A DNA stretch of 59,286 nucleotides from JAVKFY01 sp040223615 (GTDB lineage Bacteria > Pseudomonadota > Alphaproteobacteria > GCA-2731375). How positions within the stretch are numbered: the stretch's first letter is position 1; every line of letters starts with the position of its first letter. Location of the stretch: assembly GCA_040223615.1 (NCBI GenBank), contig JAVKFY010000049.1, positions 1-59,286 on the forward strand, in the 5' to 3' direction. Both the position numbers and the translations under genes were made by a program. The notes beneath the pieces were generated by a model, which was not told the DNA's origin, made no database searches, and was given only the letters and a program-made list of their open reading frames with translations. Below, piece after piece: positions 7,067 through 14,289 of this stretch.

Positions 7067-8142
7067 GATGCCGCCAGCAGCTTGTGGTTGCCCTCGAAGG
7101 CCGGCGCCACTTCCGCCATGAAGCGCTGCATCTGCTCTTTGACCATGGCGTGCGGTTTCAGGCCGTAGTTGAAGTAGAGGATGACCTCGGAGATGCCGGC
7201 GGCCTCCACGGCCTTCAGGTCCTCGATCACCTTCGCCGCCGGGCCGACCAGGACCGATTTCGAGGTCAGGTTCTCCGGCTTCATGTTGCGCAGGATCTCG
7301 ACGATCTCGACGAAGTACTTGTAGGTCGGCGGCGCGTTCTTCGGATCGCCCGGGAAGGCCGCGACCAGGGCGTCCTGGAAGTAGCGCACCAGGGCCTCGC
7401 GGGCATAGGCGTCTTCTTCCGGCGTGTCGGCGATGTGTACGAAGTAGGAGCACATCGCGCGCCGCGCCGGCCGCTTGTGCGTGCTCTCGCAGGTCTCGCG
7501 GAAAACCCGGACCGCATCGGCCAGGCTGCCGTAGACCATCGCGGCGGCGAACGGCGCGTAGATGATGTTCCAGTCGTTGGCCGCGGCCAGTTCCATCGAC
7601 GGCCGCGAGAAACAGGCCACGTAGGGCCGCAGCGGTTGCTGCTGCGGGCGCGGGCGCACCTCGACATTCTCGAAATTGTAGTAGCGGCCCTTGTGCGACC
7701 ATTTGCCGGCTTCGGTCCAGGCGCGCCAGACGATTTCCATGCCTTCCGCGAACAGCGCCGCCGAGTTCGCGAAGTCGGCCTCGAACGGCCCATACTCCAG
7801 CCGGTCGTAGCCGCGCCCGGCGGCGAAGTCGACCCGCCCGTCCGACAGCAGGTCCAGCGTTGCCCAGTCCTCGGCGACTTGCAGCGGATGGTGCACCGGC
7901 AGCAGCACGACGGCGGGCGCCAGCCGGATGCGCCGCGTCGCGCCGGCGACCTGCGCCAGCATCATGTGCGGGCTGGCGTTCACGCCCAGCAGGTTGAAGT
8001 GGTGCTCGCCGACCCAGGCGGAGTTCAGCCCCACCGTCTCGGCCCACAGGCACTGCTCATAGATCTCGCGCACGAACTGCTCCGCGGTCCGCTTGTTGTT
8101 GGGGTAGCGGTTGTCGGAGAGCGTGAAATACCCGAAGTCCAT
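7063..8142 (-). CDS. Luciferase-like (LLM) flavin-dependent monooxygenase
   Basis: A 359-residue TIM-barrel enzyme of the bacterial-luciferase superfamily, using FMNH2 or F420H2 with O2. Visible family marks are the AETVGLNSAWVGEHHFN block, LAPAVVLLPVHHPLQVAEDWATLDLLSDGRVDFAAGRG (quoted in part: HHPLQVAEDWATLD and SDGRVDFAAGRGYD), and YVACFSRPS. The substrate is unknown. The ATG at 8142 is chosen over an upstream in-frame ATG because GGGAGGA sits 5-6 bases before it and the upstream frame runs through the palindrome. It forms an operon with marR. Confidence 0.88.
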   Translation of the reverse strand: MDFGYFTLSDNRYPNNKRTAEQFVREIYEQCLWAETVGLNSAWVGEHHFNLLGVNASPHMMLAQVAGATRRIRLAPAVVLLPVHHPLQVAEDWATLDLLSDGRVDFAAGRGYDRLEYGPFEADFANSAALFAEGMEIVWRAWTEAGKWSHKGRYYNFENVEVRPRPQQQPLRPYVACFSRPSMELAAANDWNIIYAPFAAAMVYGSLADAVRVFRETCESTHKRPARRAMCSYFVHIADTPEEDAYAREALVRYFQDALVAAFPGDPKNAPPTYKYFVEIVEILRNMKPENLTSKSVLVGPAAKVIEDLKAVEAAGISEVILYFNYGLKPHAMVKEQMQRFMAEVAPAFEGNHKLLAAS

Positions 8143-8153
8143 GGCGGTCCTCC

Positions 8154-8192
8154 CGTTATTTGCATTTGCATTAATTGCAAATGCAAATAACG
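8154..8192. promoter_or_regulatory. 39-bp palindromic operator candidate upstream of LLM-marR
   Basis: CGTTATTTGCATTTGCA at 8154-8170 is the exact reverse complement of 8176-8192, with TTAAT between. Each arm contains TTTGCATTTGCA, so the site also reads as two overlapping TTGCA-type half-site pairs, the size and symmetry usual for MarR operators. It lies 12 bases ahead of the luciferase-like ATG and 4 bases after the vapC stop. Binding by the co-transcribed MarR protein is inference. It could also fold in RNA and end the vapBC transcript. Confidence 0.7.
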
Positions 8193-8195
8193 GCG

Positions 8196-8654
8196 TCAAT
8201 CCAGATCGGCGAACGGATTGACGATGCGGATGCCGCGGATGGTTGCGCCATGCGCCATGTCTTCGGTGAGCAGCGTCTTGCAGTTGCTGGCCAGCGCCGC
8301 ATGCAAGATCAACCCATCCCAGATCGAGAGTTGGTGCAGGCGATGGAGGTCGATTGCGGAAAGTATTGCCAGCGGTTCGAGCAGAAACACTGGAAACTGG
8401 GAAAAGAATTCAACCTTGCCGCGGGCAATGTCCGAGGCTAGGTCGAGTTTTCTGGTAACGGCCGCATAGTACTCCTGCAGCACCTGTGTCGATATCACTG
8501 CGGTACCGTTGCGTCGGCACTGCCGAACGAGTTCAACGGCCCGAGCTTGCTTGTCCGGATATCGTCTATCGTCGGTGTAGACCAGAATGTTTGTGTCAAA
8601 GAATACGCGACCGCGCGCAAGCCATTGCGACTGCGGGCCTTCCCTCAGGCTCAT
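8196..8654 (-). CDS. vapC: VapC-type PIN-domain ribonuclease toxin
   Basis: A 152-residue PIN-domain protein. The acidic metal-binding residues are visible as D20 (VFFDTNILVY), E61 (LQEYYAA), D113 (IWDGLILHAA) and D132 (LLTEDM). VapC toxins cleave tRNA or rRNA and are held inactive by VapB. The ATG overlaps the antitoxin stop (ATGA). About 16 extra residues precede the first strand, so a downstream start is possible although none has an obvious RBS. Toxin function is inferred from family and context. Confidence 0.88.
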   Translation of the reverse strand: MSLREGPQSQWLARGRVFFDTNILVYTDDRRYPDKQARAVELVRQCRRNGTAVISTQVLQEYYAAVTRKLDLASDIARGKVEFFSQFPVFLLEPLAILSAIDLHRLHQLSIWDGLILHAALASNCKTLLTEDMAHGATIRGIRIVNPFADLD

Positions 8655-8893
8655 TTGTCGCGGAATACCTTGCGGTCGTAGATCTCGTCCCGGTTGAACT
8701 TCCAACCCCGCGAATTTCCATTGCCCGCGTCGGTGAGGCGATCGAACTCCGCAATTTCCGCCTCGATGTCGGCTTCGCCGGCCATCTGCTCCAGATGTTC
8801 GCGGATCACCTGGTTCAAGCTCTTGCCCATGGCCTTGGCGACGCGCCGTGCGCGTTCCACCGTTTGCGCGTCGACAGATAGTGTGATGTTCAT
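8651..8893 (-). CDS. vapB: VapB-type ribbon-helix-helix antitoxin
   Basis: An 80-residue protein. Residues 1-45 are a ribbon-helix-helix domain (MNITLSVDAQTVERARRVAK then GKSLNQVIREHLEQMAG) that would bind DNA as a dimer. The C-terminal half (RGWKFNRDEIYDRKVFRDK) would wrap the toxin. It overlaps vapC by 4 bases. It probably represses its own promoter at the palindrome at 8916-8928. Confidence 0.85.
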   Translation of the reverse strand: MNITLSVDAQTVERARRVAKAMGKSLNQVIREHLEQMAGEADIEAEIAEFDRLTDAGNGNSRGWKFNRDEIYDRKVFRDK

Positions 8894-8915
8894 GGCTTTT
8901 CACGGAAACTGTGCG

Positions 8916-8928
8916 CACATAATATGTG
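8916..8928. promoter_or_regulatory. vapBC operator/promoter palindrome
   Basis: CACATA-A-TATGTG is a perfect 13-bp palindrome 23 bases upstream of the vapB ATG. On the vapB strand it contains TATTAT, a plausible -10 box. This placement is usual for autoregulating VapB antitoxins; binding is inferred. Confidence 0.5.
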
Positions 8929-9027
8929 TGACCAAGGCCTGTGGTCAATGTGGCATCGGCGAATCCCCGACATGACGCGACTTGCCGGGCTTGGTAGGTT
9001 GCGAATCGGTACGTCCCTGGAGGCGCC

Positions 9028-11022
9028 ATGAGCAGCTCCGCCGACCCGCCCGGCGGCACCGTCAAGCGCCAGCGCCGGCGTTTTCACCTTGATGAGTACC
9101 AGTGGCTCGCCGGGCTGCTGGTCTGTCACATGGTGTTCGCGGCGGTGTGGGCCCTGTTCTGGTTCGGCGCGTTGCAGCCGCTCGACCTGCTTGCCTATGA
9201 CGCCGGCGTGCGCGCGCGGTCGGACATGGCGGCGCGCGATGACCGCATCGTCGCCATCGGTTTCGACGAGGCCGACATCCAGCGCTACGGCTATCCGCTG
9301 TCGGACCGGGTGCTGGCTGACCTCTTGGCCAAGCTGGCCGACGGCGGCGCGGCGGCGATTGGCGTCGACATCTACCGCGACCTGCCGGTCCCGCCCGGCA
9401 CCGAGGCGCTGAACGATCTCGTCGCCGGGAACCCGACCATTACCTGGGTCTATCTGCTGGGCACCGGCGACCGTCTGGCGGTGCGGGCCCAGCCGACCGC
9501 GCTTGCGCAGGGCCAGGTCGGGTTCGCCGACCTGCCGCTCGACCCCGACGACACGCTGCGCCGCGCCCTGCTGTTCGCCGCCACCGAGGCGATGGACGGC
9601 TACTCGCTGTCCTTCGGCGTCGTCGCCACCTACCTGGCCCAGAACGGCCACGATATCGTCGAGGCGGAAAGCCTGCCCGGCGCCATGCAGCTGGGCGATG
9701 CGGTATTCGCGCCGCTGCGGCCACGCGACGGCGCCTATGCCGGGGTCGACGCCGGCGGCTACCAGATGCTGCTCGATTTCGCCGTCGGCCGCCGGCCCTT
9801 CGACACCTACACCGTGGCCGACGTGCTCGACGGCAAGGTGCCGGCGGAGGCTTTCGCCGGTCGTATCGTCTTCGTCGGGGCCATGGCCGCCAGTGTGAAG
9901 GACGATTTCGTCACGCCGCTGTCCACCGACACCGAGCCGGAGCGGCGCATGTACGGCGTGCTCGGCCACGCCCAGGTCGCCAGCCAGATCCTGCGCGCCG
10001 GACTGGATGGCGCCGAATTGCCGCACTTCGCCGACGAGCGACTGGAAATTTTCTGGCTCTGGCTGTGCGCCATCGTCGGCGGCGTCGCGGCCTACTACGC
10101 GCGCTCGCTGCAAGTGTTCCTGCCGGCGCTGATCGCCGGCTTCGGCGTGCAGATCGGGCTCTGGCTGTGGGCGCTGCTGCACATGATGTGGTTGCCGGTG
10201 GCGCCGGGCGCGATCGCCTATGTCGCCAGCGCGGCGCTGTTTTCCGCCTATCTGGCGAATGCGGAACGGATCAAGCGCCGGCTGCTGGCCCGCATGTTCA
10301 ACAGCCACGTGTCGGAGCGCGTGGCCAAGGAACTGTGGCGCAACCGCGACGCCTTCCAGGACCACGGCAAGCCGCTGCCGCAACGCCTCACCGCGACGGT
10401 GATGTTCACCGACATCAACGGCTTCACGCCGGTCTCCGAGCGGCTGTCGGCCGAAGAGCTGATGGACTGGCTGAACGACTACATGGGCCGCATGGCCGAC
10501 CTGGTGCTGGAACGCCGCGGCATCATCGACAAGTTCATCGGTGACGCGGTGATGGCGGTGTTCGGCGTGCCGGTGCCGCATGACAGCGAGGCCGAGATCG
10601 CCGCCGACGCCCAGGCGGGGCTCGACTGTGCCTTCGCCATGGAACGGGTATTGCGGCAGATGAACCGCGAGCTGACCAAGCGCGGCCTGCCGGAGATCAA
10701 GATCTCCATCGGCCTCTATACCGGCGAGCTGATCGCCGGCTCGCTGGGCTCTACCGCGCGGATGGAATACACCGTGATCGGCGATACCGTGAACACCGCC
10801 GCCCGACTGGAGGCCTATGCCTCGAAGGAGGTGAAGACGCCGCCCGGCTGGGACAGCCCCTGCCGCATCGTCATCGGCGCCGCCACCTGGGACCTGCTGG
10901 CCGGCAAGTACCAGGGCGTCGAGGTCGGCGAGATCAAGCTCAAGGGCAAGGACACCCTGATCAAGGCCTACCTGATGACCGGCCGCGGCGAGGCGGAAGA
11001 GACCCGCGCGGCGGCGGAGTAG
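9028..11022 (+). CDS. CHASE2-domain class III adenylate/guanylate cyclase
   Basis: A 664-residue membrane signalling enzyme. One TM segment is near residues 28-50, then a large extracytoplasmic CHASE2 sensor (~55-340, with LDLLAYDAGVRAR and IVFVGAMAASVKDDF). Two or three further TM helices lie at ~343-425, then a class III nucleotide cyclase domain (~450-640). Metal-binding Asp residues are seen in VMFTDINGFT and IIDKFIGDAVMAVFG, and IGDTVNTAARLE is the conserved C-terminal block. It would make cAMP (or cGMP) in response to a periplasmic cue. Start ATG follows CTGGAGGCGCC. It stands alone, with no cAMP receptor nearby. Confidence 0.9.
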   Translation: MSSSADPPGGTVKRQRRRFHLDEYQWLAGLLVCHMVFAAVWALFWFGALQPLDLLAYDAGVRARSDMAARDDRIVAIGFDEADIQRYGYPLSDRVLADLLAKLADGGAAAIGVDIYRDLPVPPGTEALNDLVAGNPTITWVYLLGTGDRLAVRAQPTALAQGQVGFADLPLDPDDTLRRALLFAATEAMDGYSLSFGVVATYLAQNGHDIVEAESLPGAMQLGDAVFAPLRPRDGAYAGVDAGGYQMLLDFAVGRRPFDTYTVADVLDGKVPAEAFAGRIVFVGAMAASVKDDFVTPLSTDTEPERRMYGVLGHAQVASQILRAGLDGAELPHFADERLEIFWLWLCAIVGGVAAYYARSLQVFLPALIAGFGVQIGLWLWALLHMMWLPVAPGAIAYVASAALFSAYLANAERIKRRLLARMFNSHVSERVAKELWRNRDAFQDHGKPLPQRLTATVMFTDINGFTPVSERLSAEELMDWLNDYMGRMADLVLERRGIIDKFIGDAVMAVFGVPVPHDSEAEIAADAQAGLDCAFAMERVLRQMNRELTKRGLPEIKISIGLYTGELIAGSLGSTARMEYTVIGDTVNTAARLEAYASKEVKTPPGWDSPCRIVIGAATWDLLAGKYQGVEVGEIKLKGKDTLIKAYLMTGRGEAEETRAAAE

Positions 11023-11103
11023 CGGCGGTCGATCGCCTGGTCCCGCCGATGTCCACCGTCATCGGCGGTCGAACGCGACGCTCCGGTACCTCAAGATGCC
11101 GCT

Positions 11104-12129
11104 TCAGTCGGCCGCGGCACGCAAGGCCGGGATGACCTGGCTCGCGAAACGCGCCTGTGCCTGTTCGGCTTCGTCGCCGAAATGGTCGGCGCGCGGGCCG
11201 ATGATGAACATGCGCTCGATGCCGAGACGACGCAGCGCAACGAGCTTGGCAATGCAGTCCTCGGCCGGTCCCACAACCGCAAAGCGCTGGATGAAGCTCA
11301 ATGGCAGAGCCTGCGCATGCTCGGCATCGCTTCGCCCGTGACGCGCCTTGTCGTAGTTGCCGAGCCGGTCGTAGACAGCACCGTCGCCTTCCTTGACGTG
11401 CTCGCGAGATGCGCCGGGCATGCTGGTGAAGTGCGCGAATATCCCCACACCTGGCCGCACGAGCTCGGCCGCCTGCGCCACGTCGTCGTGAACGCAGACG
11501 TTCAGGTAGACGCCGAGCGATGGCATCCTGCCTTCGGTGCCGACGGCTTGGCGGACCTGTTCGATTCCCCACGCGATCCGGTCGGCGTCGGCGCCCAATG
11601 AGAAGCTGACGCGCTCGGCGTGCCGTGCGGCGATGCCGATCACCTTGGGGCCGGTCGCGCCGACATCGACCGGCACTTTCGCCACCTCGTCGCGAGGCAG
11701 CCAATGCAGTTTGCTCTCGTGGCCGCCGGTCTCGAGCGAGCCGCCGCGCAGATAGGTCTGCACGTCGGCGACATAGCGCTCGAATGCGGCGGGCGAGACC
11801 GGCTTCTGCCCGATGTTGAACAGGGACGAGTCGCCGCGCCCGATCCCCAACATCGCGCGGCCGCCCGACACTACCTGGATGCTCGCGATCGCGCCCGCCG
11901 TCACCGCGGCATGCCGGGTCAGCGGGTTGGTCACGCCGGGACCGAGCAGGAGCTTGGATGTGGCACGGGCGGCGAGGGTCATCGCCACATAGGTGTCGGC
12001 CGACAGGTTCTGGGAATCGGTCAACGTGAGGCCGTCGAAGCCCAGCGTCTCGCAACGCCGCGCCTGCGCTTCGATATCGGCGAGTGACGGTCGGCCGAAG
12101 TGCCAGAATTCAAGGGGCTTGAGGTTCAT
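11104..12129 (-). CDS. Luciferase-like (LLM) F420/FMN-dependent oxidoreductase
   Basis: A 341-residue TIM-barrel enzyme of the methylene-H4MPT-reductase-like branch of the luciferase superfamily: ARRCETLGFDGLTLTDSQNL, LLLGPGVTNPLTRHAAVTAG, SGGRAMLGIGRGDSS, VDVGATGPKVIGIAARHAER. The SGGRA-LGIG-GD block binds the cofactor phosphate. Substrate unknown. It is not obviously operonic: 84 bases separate it from the NifU-family gene upstream on the same strand, and it converges on the cyclase gene. Confidence 0.85.
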   Translation of the reverse strand: MNLKPLEFWHFGRPSLADIEAQARRCETLGFDGLTLTDSQNLSADTYVAMTLAARATSKLLLGPGVTNPLTRHAAVTAGAIASIQVVSGGRAMLGIGRGDSSLFNIGQKPVSPAAFERYVADVQTYLRGGSLETGGHESKLHWLPRDEVAKVPVDVGATGPKVIGIAARHAERVSFSLGADADRIAWGIEQVRQAVGTEGRMPSLGVYLNVCVHDDVAQAAELVRPGVGIFAHFTSMPGASREHVKEGDGAVYDRLGNYDKARHGRSDAEHAQALPLSFIQRFAVVGPAEDCIAKLVALRRLGIERMFIIGPRADHFGDEAEQAQARFASQVIPALRAAAD

Positions 12130-12213
12130 TCGGTGAGCTGCCTTCCGTTCAGATAGCGCCAGGCGGACCGGTTACCGGCCGCCACGTCCGGACCCTACCC
12201 GGCCTTCTCCGGC

Positions 12214-13080
12214 TCAGGCGTAGTACGGATTCTCGCCGCTGTCGTGGTCGGAGACGTCGACGATGCGCTCGATGACCGGGACCGCGTTCTTGATCTCGAT
12301 CTCCACGCCCTGGCGCAGGGTCACGTCGGCGGCGCCGCAGCCCTGGCAGCCGCCGCCCATGCGGATGTAGGCGGTGTCCTGGCGCACGTCGAGCAGCTCG
12401 ATATAGCCGCCGTGCGAGGCCACGCCGGGGTTGATCCGTTCGTCCAGCAGCTTCTGGATCGCCTCGGCTTCCGGGCTGTCGAGCTGCGGCTCGCCGGGCG
12501 GCAGCATCGAGACCGACTGTGGCGGCGCGGTGTCGGACTCGTAGGCGACCGCTTCCACCTCCGGCACGTAGTGCTTCACGATGTTGGCAATGGCCTGCTT
12601 GCGGCCGGCGGCGTTGCCCGGACCGGTGAGGTCGAACAGCGCCAGGTGATCGCGAAAGCCGATCAGCTCGATGGACGCGCCATAGCCTTCGATGGCCGGA
12701 CGGATACGGTCGTCGAGAATCTTCTCGATCCGGTTCACCGCGTCCTCGTCGCCGGCCTCCCAGCCGGACTCGATCGGCGCTTCGTAGGCGTCGGTGACGC
12801 TGGGCCGGCCGCTCATGAAGTGTTCCATGATCGCGCCCAGCACCGGCGGCTTCAGATGCTGCCAGGCGAATTCCTCGATCTTGGCGATCTCCAGCGCGTC
12901 GGCCTCCAGCGTGACCGCCGCCACGCCCTCGACGCCGAGCAGCAGCCGGGCCAGCGGCGAATCCGTGGCCGCGTCGCCGGCGACATAGTGCCGGGTCGGC
13001 TGGTCTTCGGGTAGCACCTCGCGGCCGGGCAAAAAGCGCAGCCGGGCCGGATCGCCAGTGGTCTCGGTCTGGATGAACAT
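12214..13080 (-). CDS. NifU-family Fe-S scaffold with a second, cysteine-less C-terminal domain
   Basis: A 288-residue protein, about 100 longer than the usual alphaproteobacterial Nfu (~185-190). Residues 1-88 are the Nfu N-terminal domain (MFIQTE...NPARLRFLPG-like, LLLGVEGVAAVTLEADALEI). Residues 205-276 are the NifU C-terminal domain with C245 and C248 (GGGCQGCGAADVTLRQG), which would hold a shared 4Fe-4S cluster at the dimer interface. Residues 113-181 align with that domain (RIEKILDDRIRPAIEGYGAS versus AIQKLLDERINPGVASHGGY) but have no CxxC, so they appear to be a degenerate internal duplication. It starts 8 bases after the SDR gene and is probably in its operon. Confidence 0.88.
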   Translation of the reverse strand: MFIQTETTGDPARLRFLPGREVLPEDQPTRHYVAGDAATDSPLARLLLGVEGVAAVTLEADALEIAKIEEFAWQHLKPPVLGAIMEHFMSGRPSVTDAYEAPIESGWEAGDEDAVNRIEKILDDRIRPAIEGYGASIELIGFRDHLALFDLTGPGNAAGRKQAIANIVKHYVPEVEAVAYESDTAPPQSVSMLPPGEPQLDSPEAEAIQKLLDERINPGVASHGGYIELLDVRQDTAYIRMGGGCQGCGAADVTLRQGVEIEIKNAVPVIERIVDVSDHDSGENPYYA

Positions 13081-13088
13081 GTCGGTTC

Positions 13089-13856
13089 CTAGAACCCTAT
13101 GGTGGCCCCGCCGTTAATGCCGAGGCGCTGACCGGTAATATAGGAAGCCGCGGGCGAGAGCAAAAAGCACACCGGCTTGGCGACCTCGTCCGGCCCGGAA
13201 AACCGCTGCATCGGGATCTGCGACATGTAGCGGTCGCGGAACTTTTCGCCGCGGATGGTCTCGGTCATGTCGGTCTCGACCAGGCCGAAGCAGACCGAGT
13301 TCACCCGGATGCCGAACCGGCCCCACTCGCGCGCCGCGCTCATCGAGATGCCGAGCACGCCGGATTTCGCCGCGCCGTAGTTGATCTGGCCGACGGTGCC
13401 GCGCGTGCCGGCGTCCGACGACACGTTGACGATGGCGCCGGGTTCCTGCTCGCCGCCCTTGGCCCGCTCGATCAGGTGCCGGCCGACTGCCTGGTTGCAC
13501 AGGAAAACGCCGGTCAGGTTGACGTCGATCACCTCCTGCCACTGTTTCAGCGACATCTTGTCGATCATCGCCGCGCGTACGATGCCGGCATTTGCCACCA
13601 GCCCGTCGACCTGGCCGAAGTCGCTGATCACCTGGGCGACCATGTCCTGCACGTAGCCTGGATCGGCGACCGAGCCCTCATAGGCCTTGGCGTTGGCGCC
13701 GATCTTCGCCGCCGCGTCCTTGACGCCCGGCTGCAGGTCGACCATCGCCACCTTGGCGCCGAGGTCGGCGGCCAGGCGCGAGACCGCCTCGCCAATGCCT
13801 TGCGCGGCGCCGGTGACGATGACGGTGCGCCCCTCCAGGCTCATCGGATTGACCAT
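13089..13856 (-). CDS. SDR-family oxidoreductase (FabG-like)
   Basis: A 255-residue classical short-chain dehydrogenase with a complete catalytic set: TGAAQGIG for cofactor, VANAGIV, the Ser in VNVSSDAG, and YGAAK as YxxxK. An Asp after strand 2 (VDLQPG) suggests NAD rather than NADP. The C-terminus SYITGQRLGINGGATIGF is typical. Substrate unknown; acyl or sterol-like ketones are possible. An internal start MSLEGR exists five codons in. The NifU-family gene follows after 8 bases. Confidence 0.88.
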   Translation of the reverse strand: MVNPMSLEGRTVIVTGAAQGIGEAVSRLAADLGAKVAMVDLQPGVKDAAAKIGANAKAYEGSVADPGYVQDMVAQVISDFGQVDGLVANAGIVRAAMIDKMSLKQWQEVIDVNLTGVFLCNQAVGRHLIERAKGGEQEPGAIVNVSSDAGTRGTVGQINYGAAKSGVLGISMSAAREWGRFGIRVNSVCFGLVETDMTETIRGEKFRDRYMSQIPMQRFSGPDEVAKPVCFLLSPAASYITGQRLGINGGATIGF

Positions 13857-13972
13857 GGCTCGTCTCCTATTCGAATTGCTTGTTCGTCATTGCCGCCAGC
13901 ATACCGGCCCGGGGGCGGCGACAATAGGCCGGGCACACGGCCGTCGCGCCAACCGCTTGAATCTCAATTATC

Positions 13973-14007
13973 CACTATGATACATAGATAGTGATGTCTG
14001 GAACATC
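13973..14007. promoter_or_regulatory. Nested inverted repeats upstream of the XRE-sulP pair
   Basis: CACTAT (13973-13978) pairs with ATAGTG (13988-13993), TATG-ata-CATA is centred inside it, and GATGT-ctgga-ACATC follows at 13993-14007. The stretch is AT-rich against the local background and contains TACATA 18 bases after TTGAAT, a possible promoter. It is a likely operator for the XRE protein encoded at 14029. Confidence 0.5.
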
Positions 14008-14028
14008 ATTATTGCATGGTGGCGGCGG

Positions 14029-14289
14029 ATGATGACCTCGGCGCAGATGCGGGCCGCACGGGCCCTTCTTGCCATCGACCAGCGCCAGCTCGCCGAGCTG
14101 TCCGGTGTCTCGCTGCCGACGATCCAGCGCATGGAGGCCAGCGACGGCACCGTGCGCGGCGTCGTCGACACCCTGACCAAGGTGGTGGAGGCTTTCGACC
14201 GCGCCGGGGTGGAACTGATCGGTGACAACGCGGTGAGCCAGGGCGGCGGCCGCGGCGTGCGGCTGAAATCGCCGCCAGACCCGAAATGA
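14029..14289 (+). CDS. XRE-family helix-turn-helix regulator
   Basis: An 86-residue protein. Residues 4-60 form a Cro/CI helix-turn-helix (QMRAARALLAIDQRQLAELS then GVSLPTIQRMEASDG) followed by VVEAFDRAGVELIGDNAVS, a tail common in small XRE proteins. The stop overlaps the sulP start (ATGA), so both are translated from one message. It probably controls its own operon through the inverted repeats at 13973-14007. The ATG at 14029 is followed by a second in-frame ATG. Confidence 0.85.
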   Translation: MMTSAQMRAARALLAIDQRQLAELSGVSLPTIQRMEASDGTVRGVVDTLTKVVEAFDRAGVELIGDNAVSQGGGRGVRLKSPPDPK

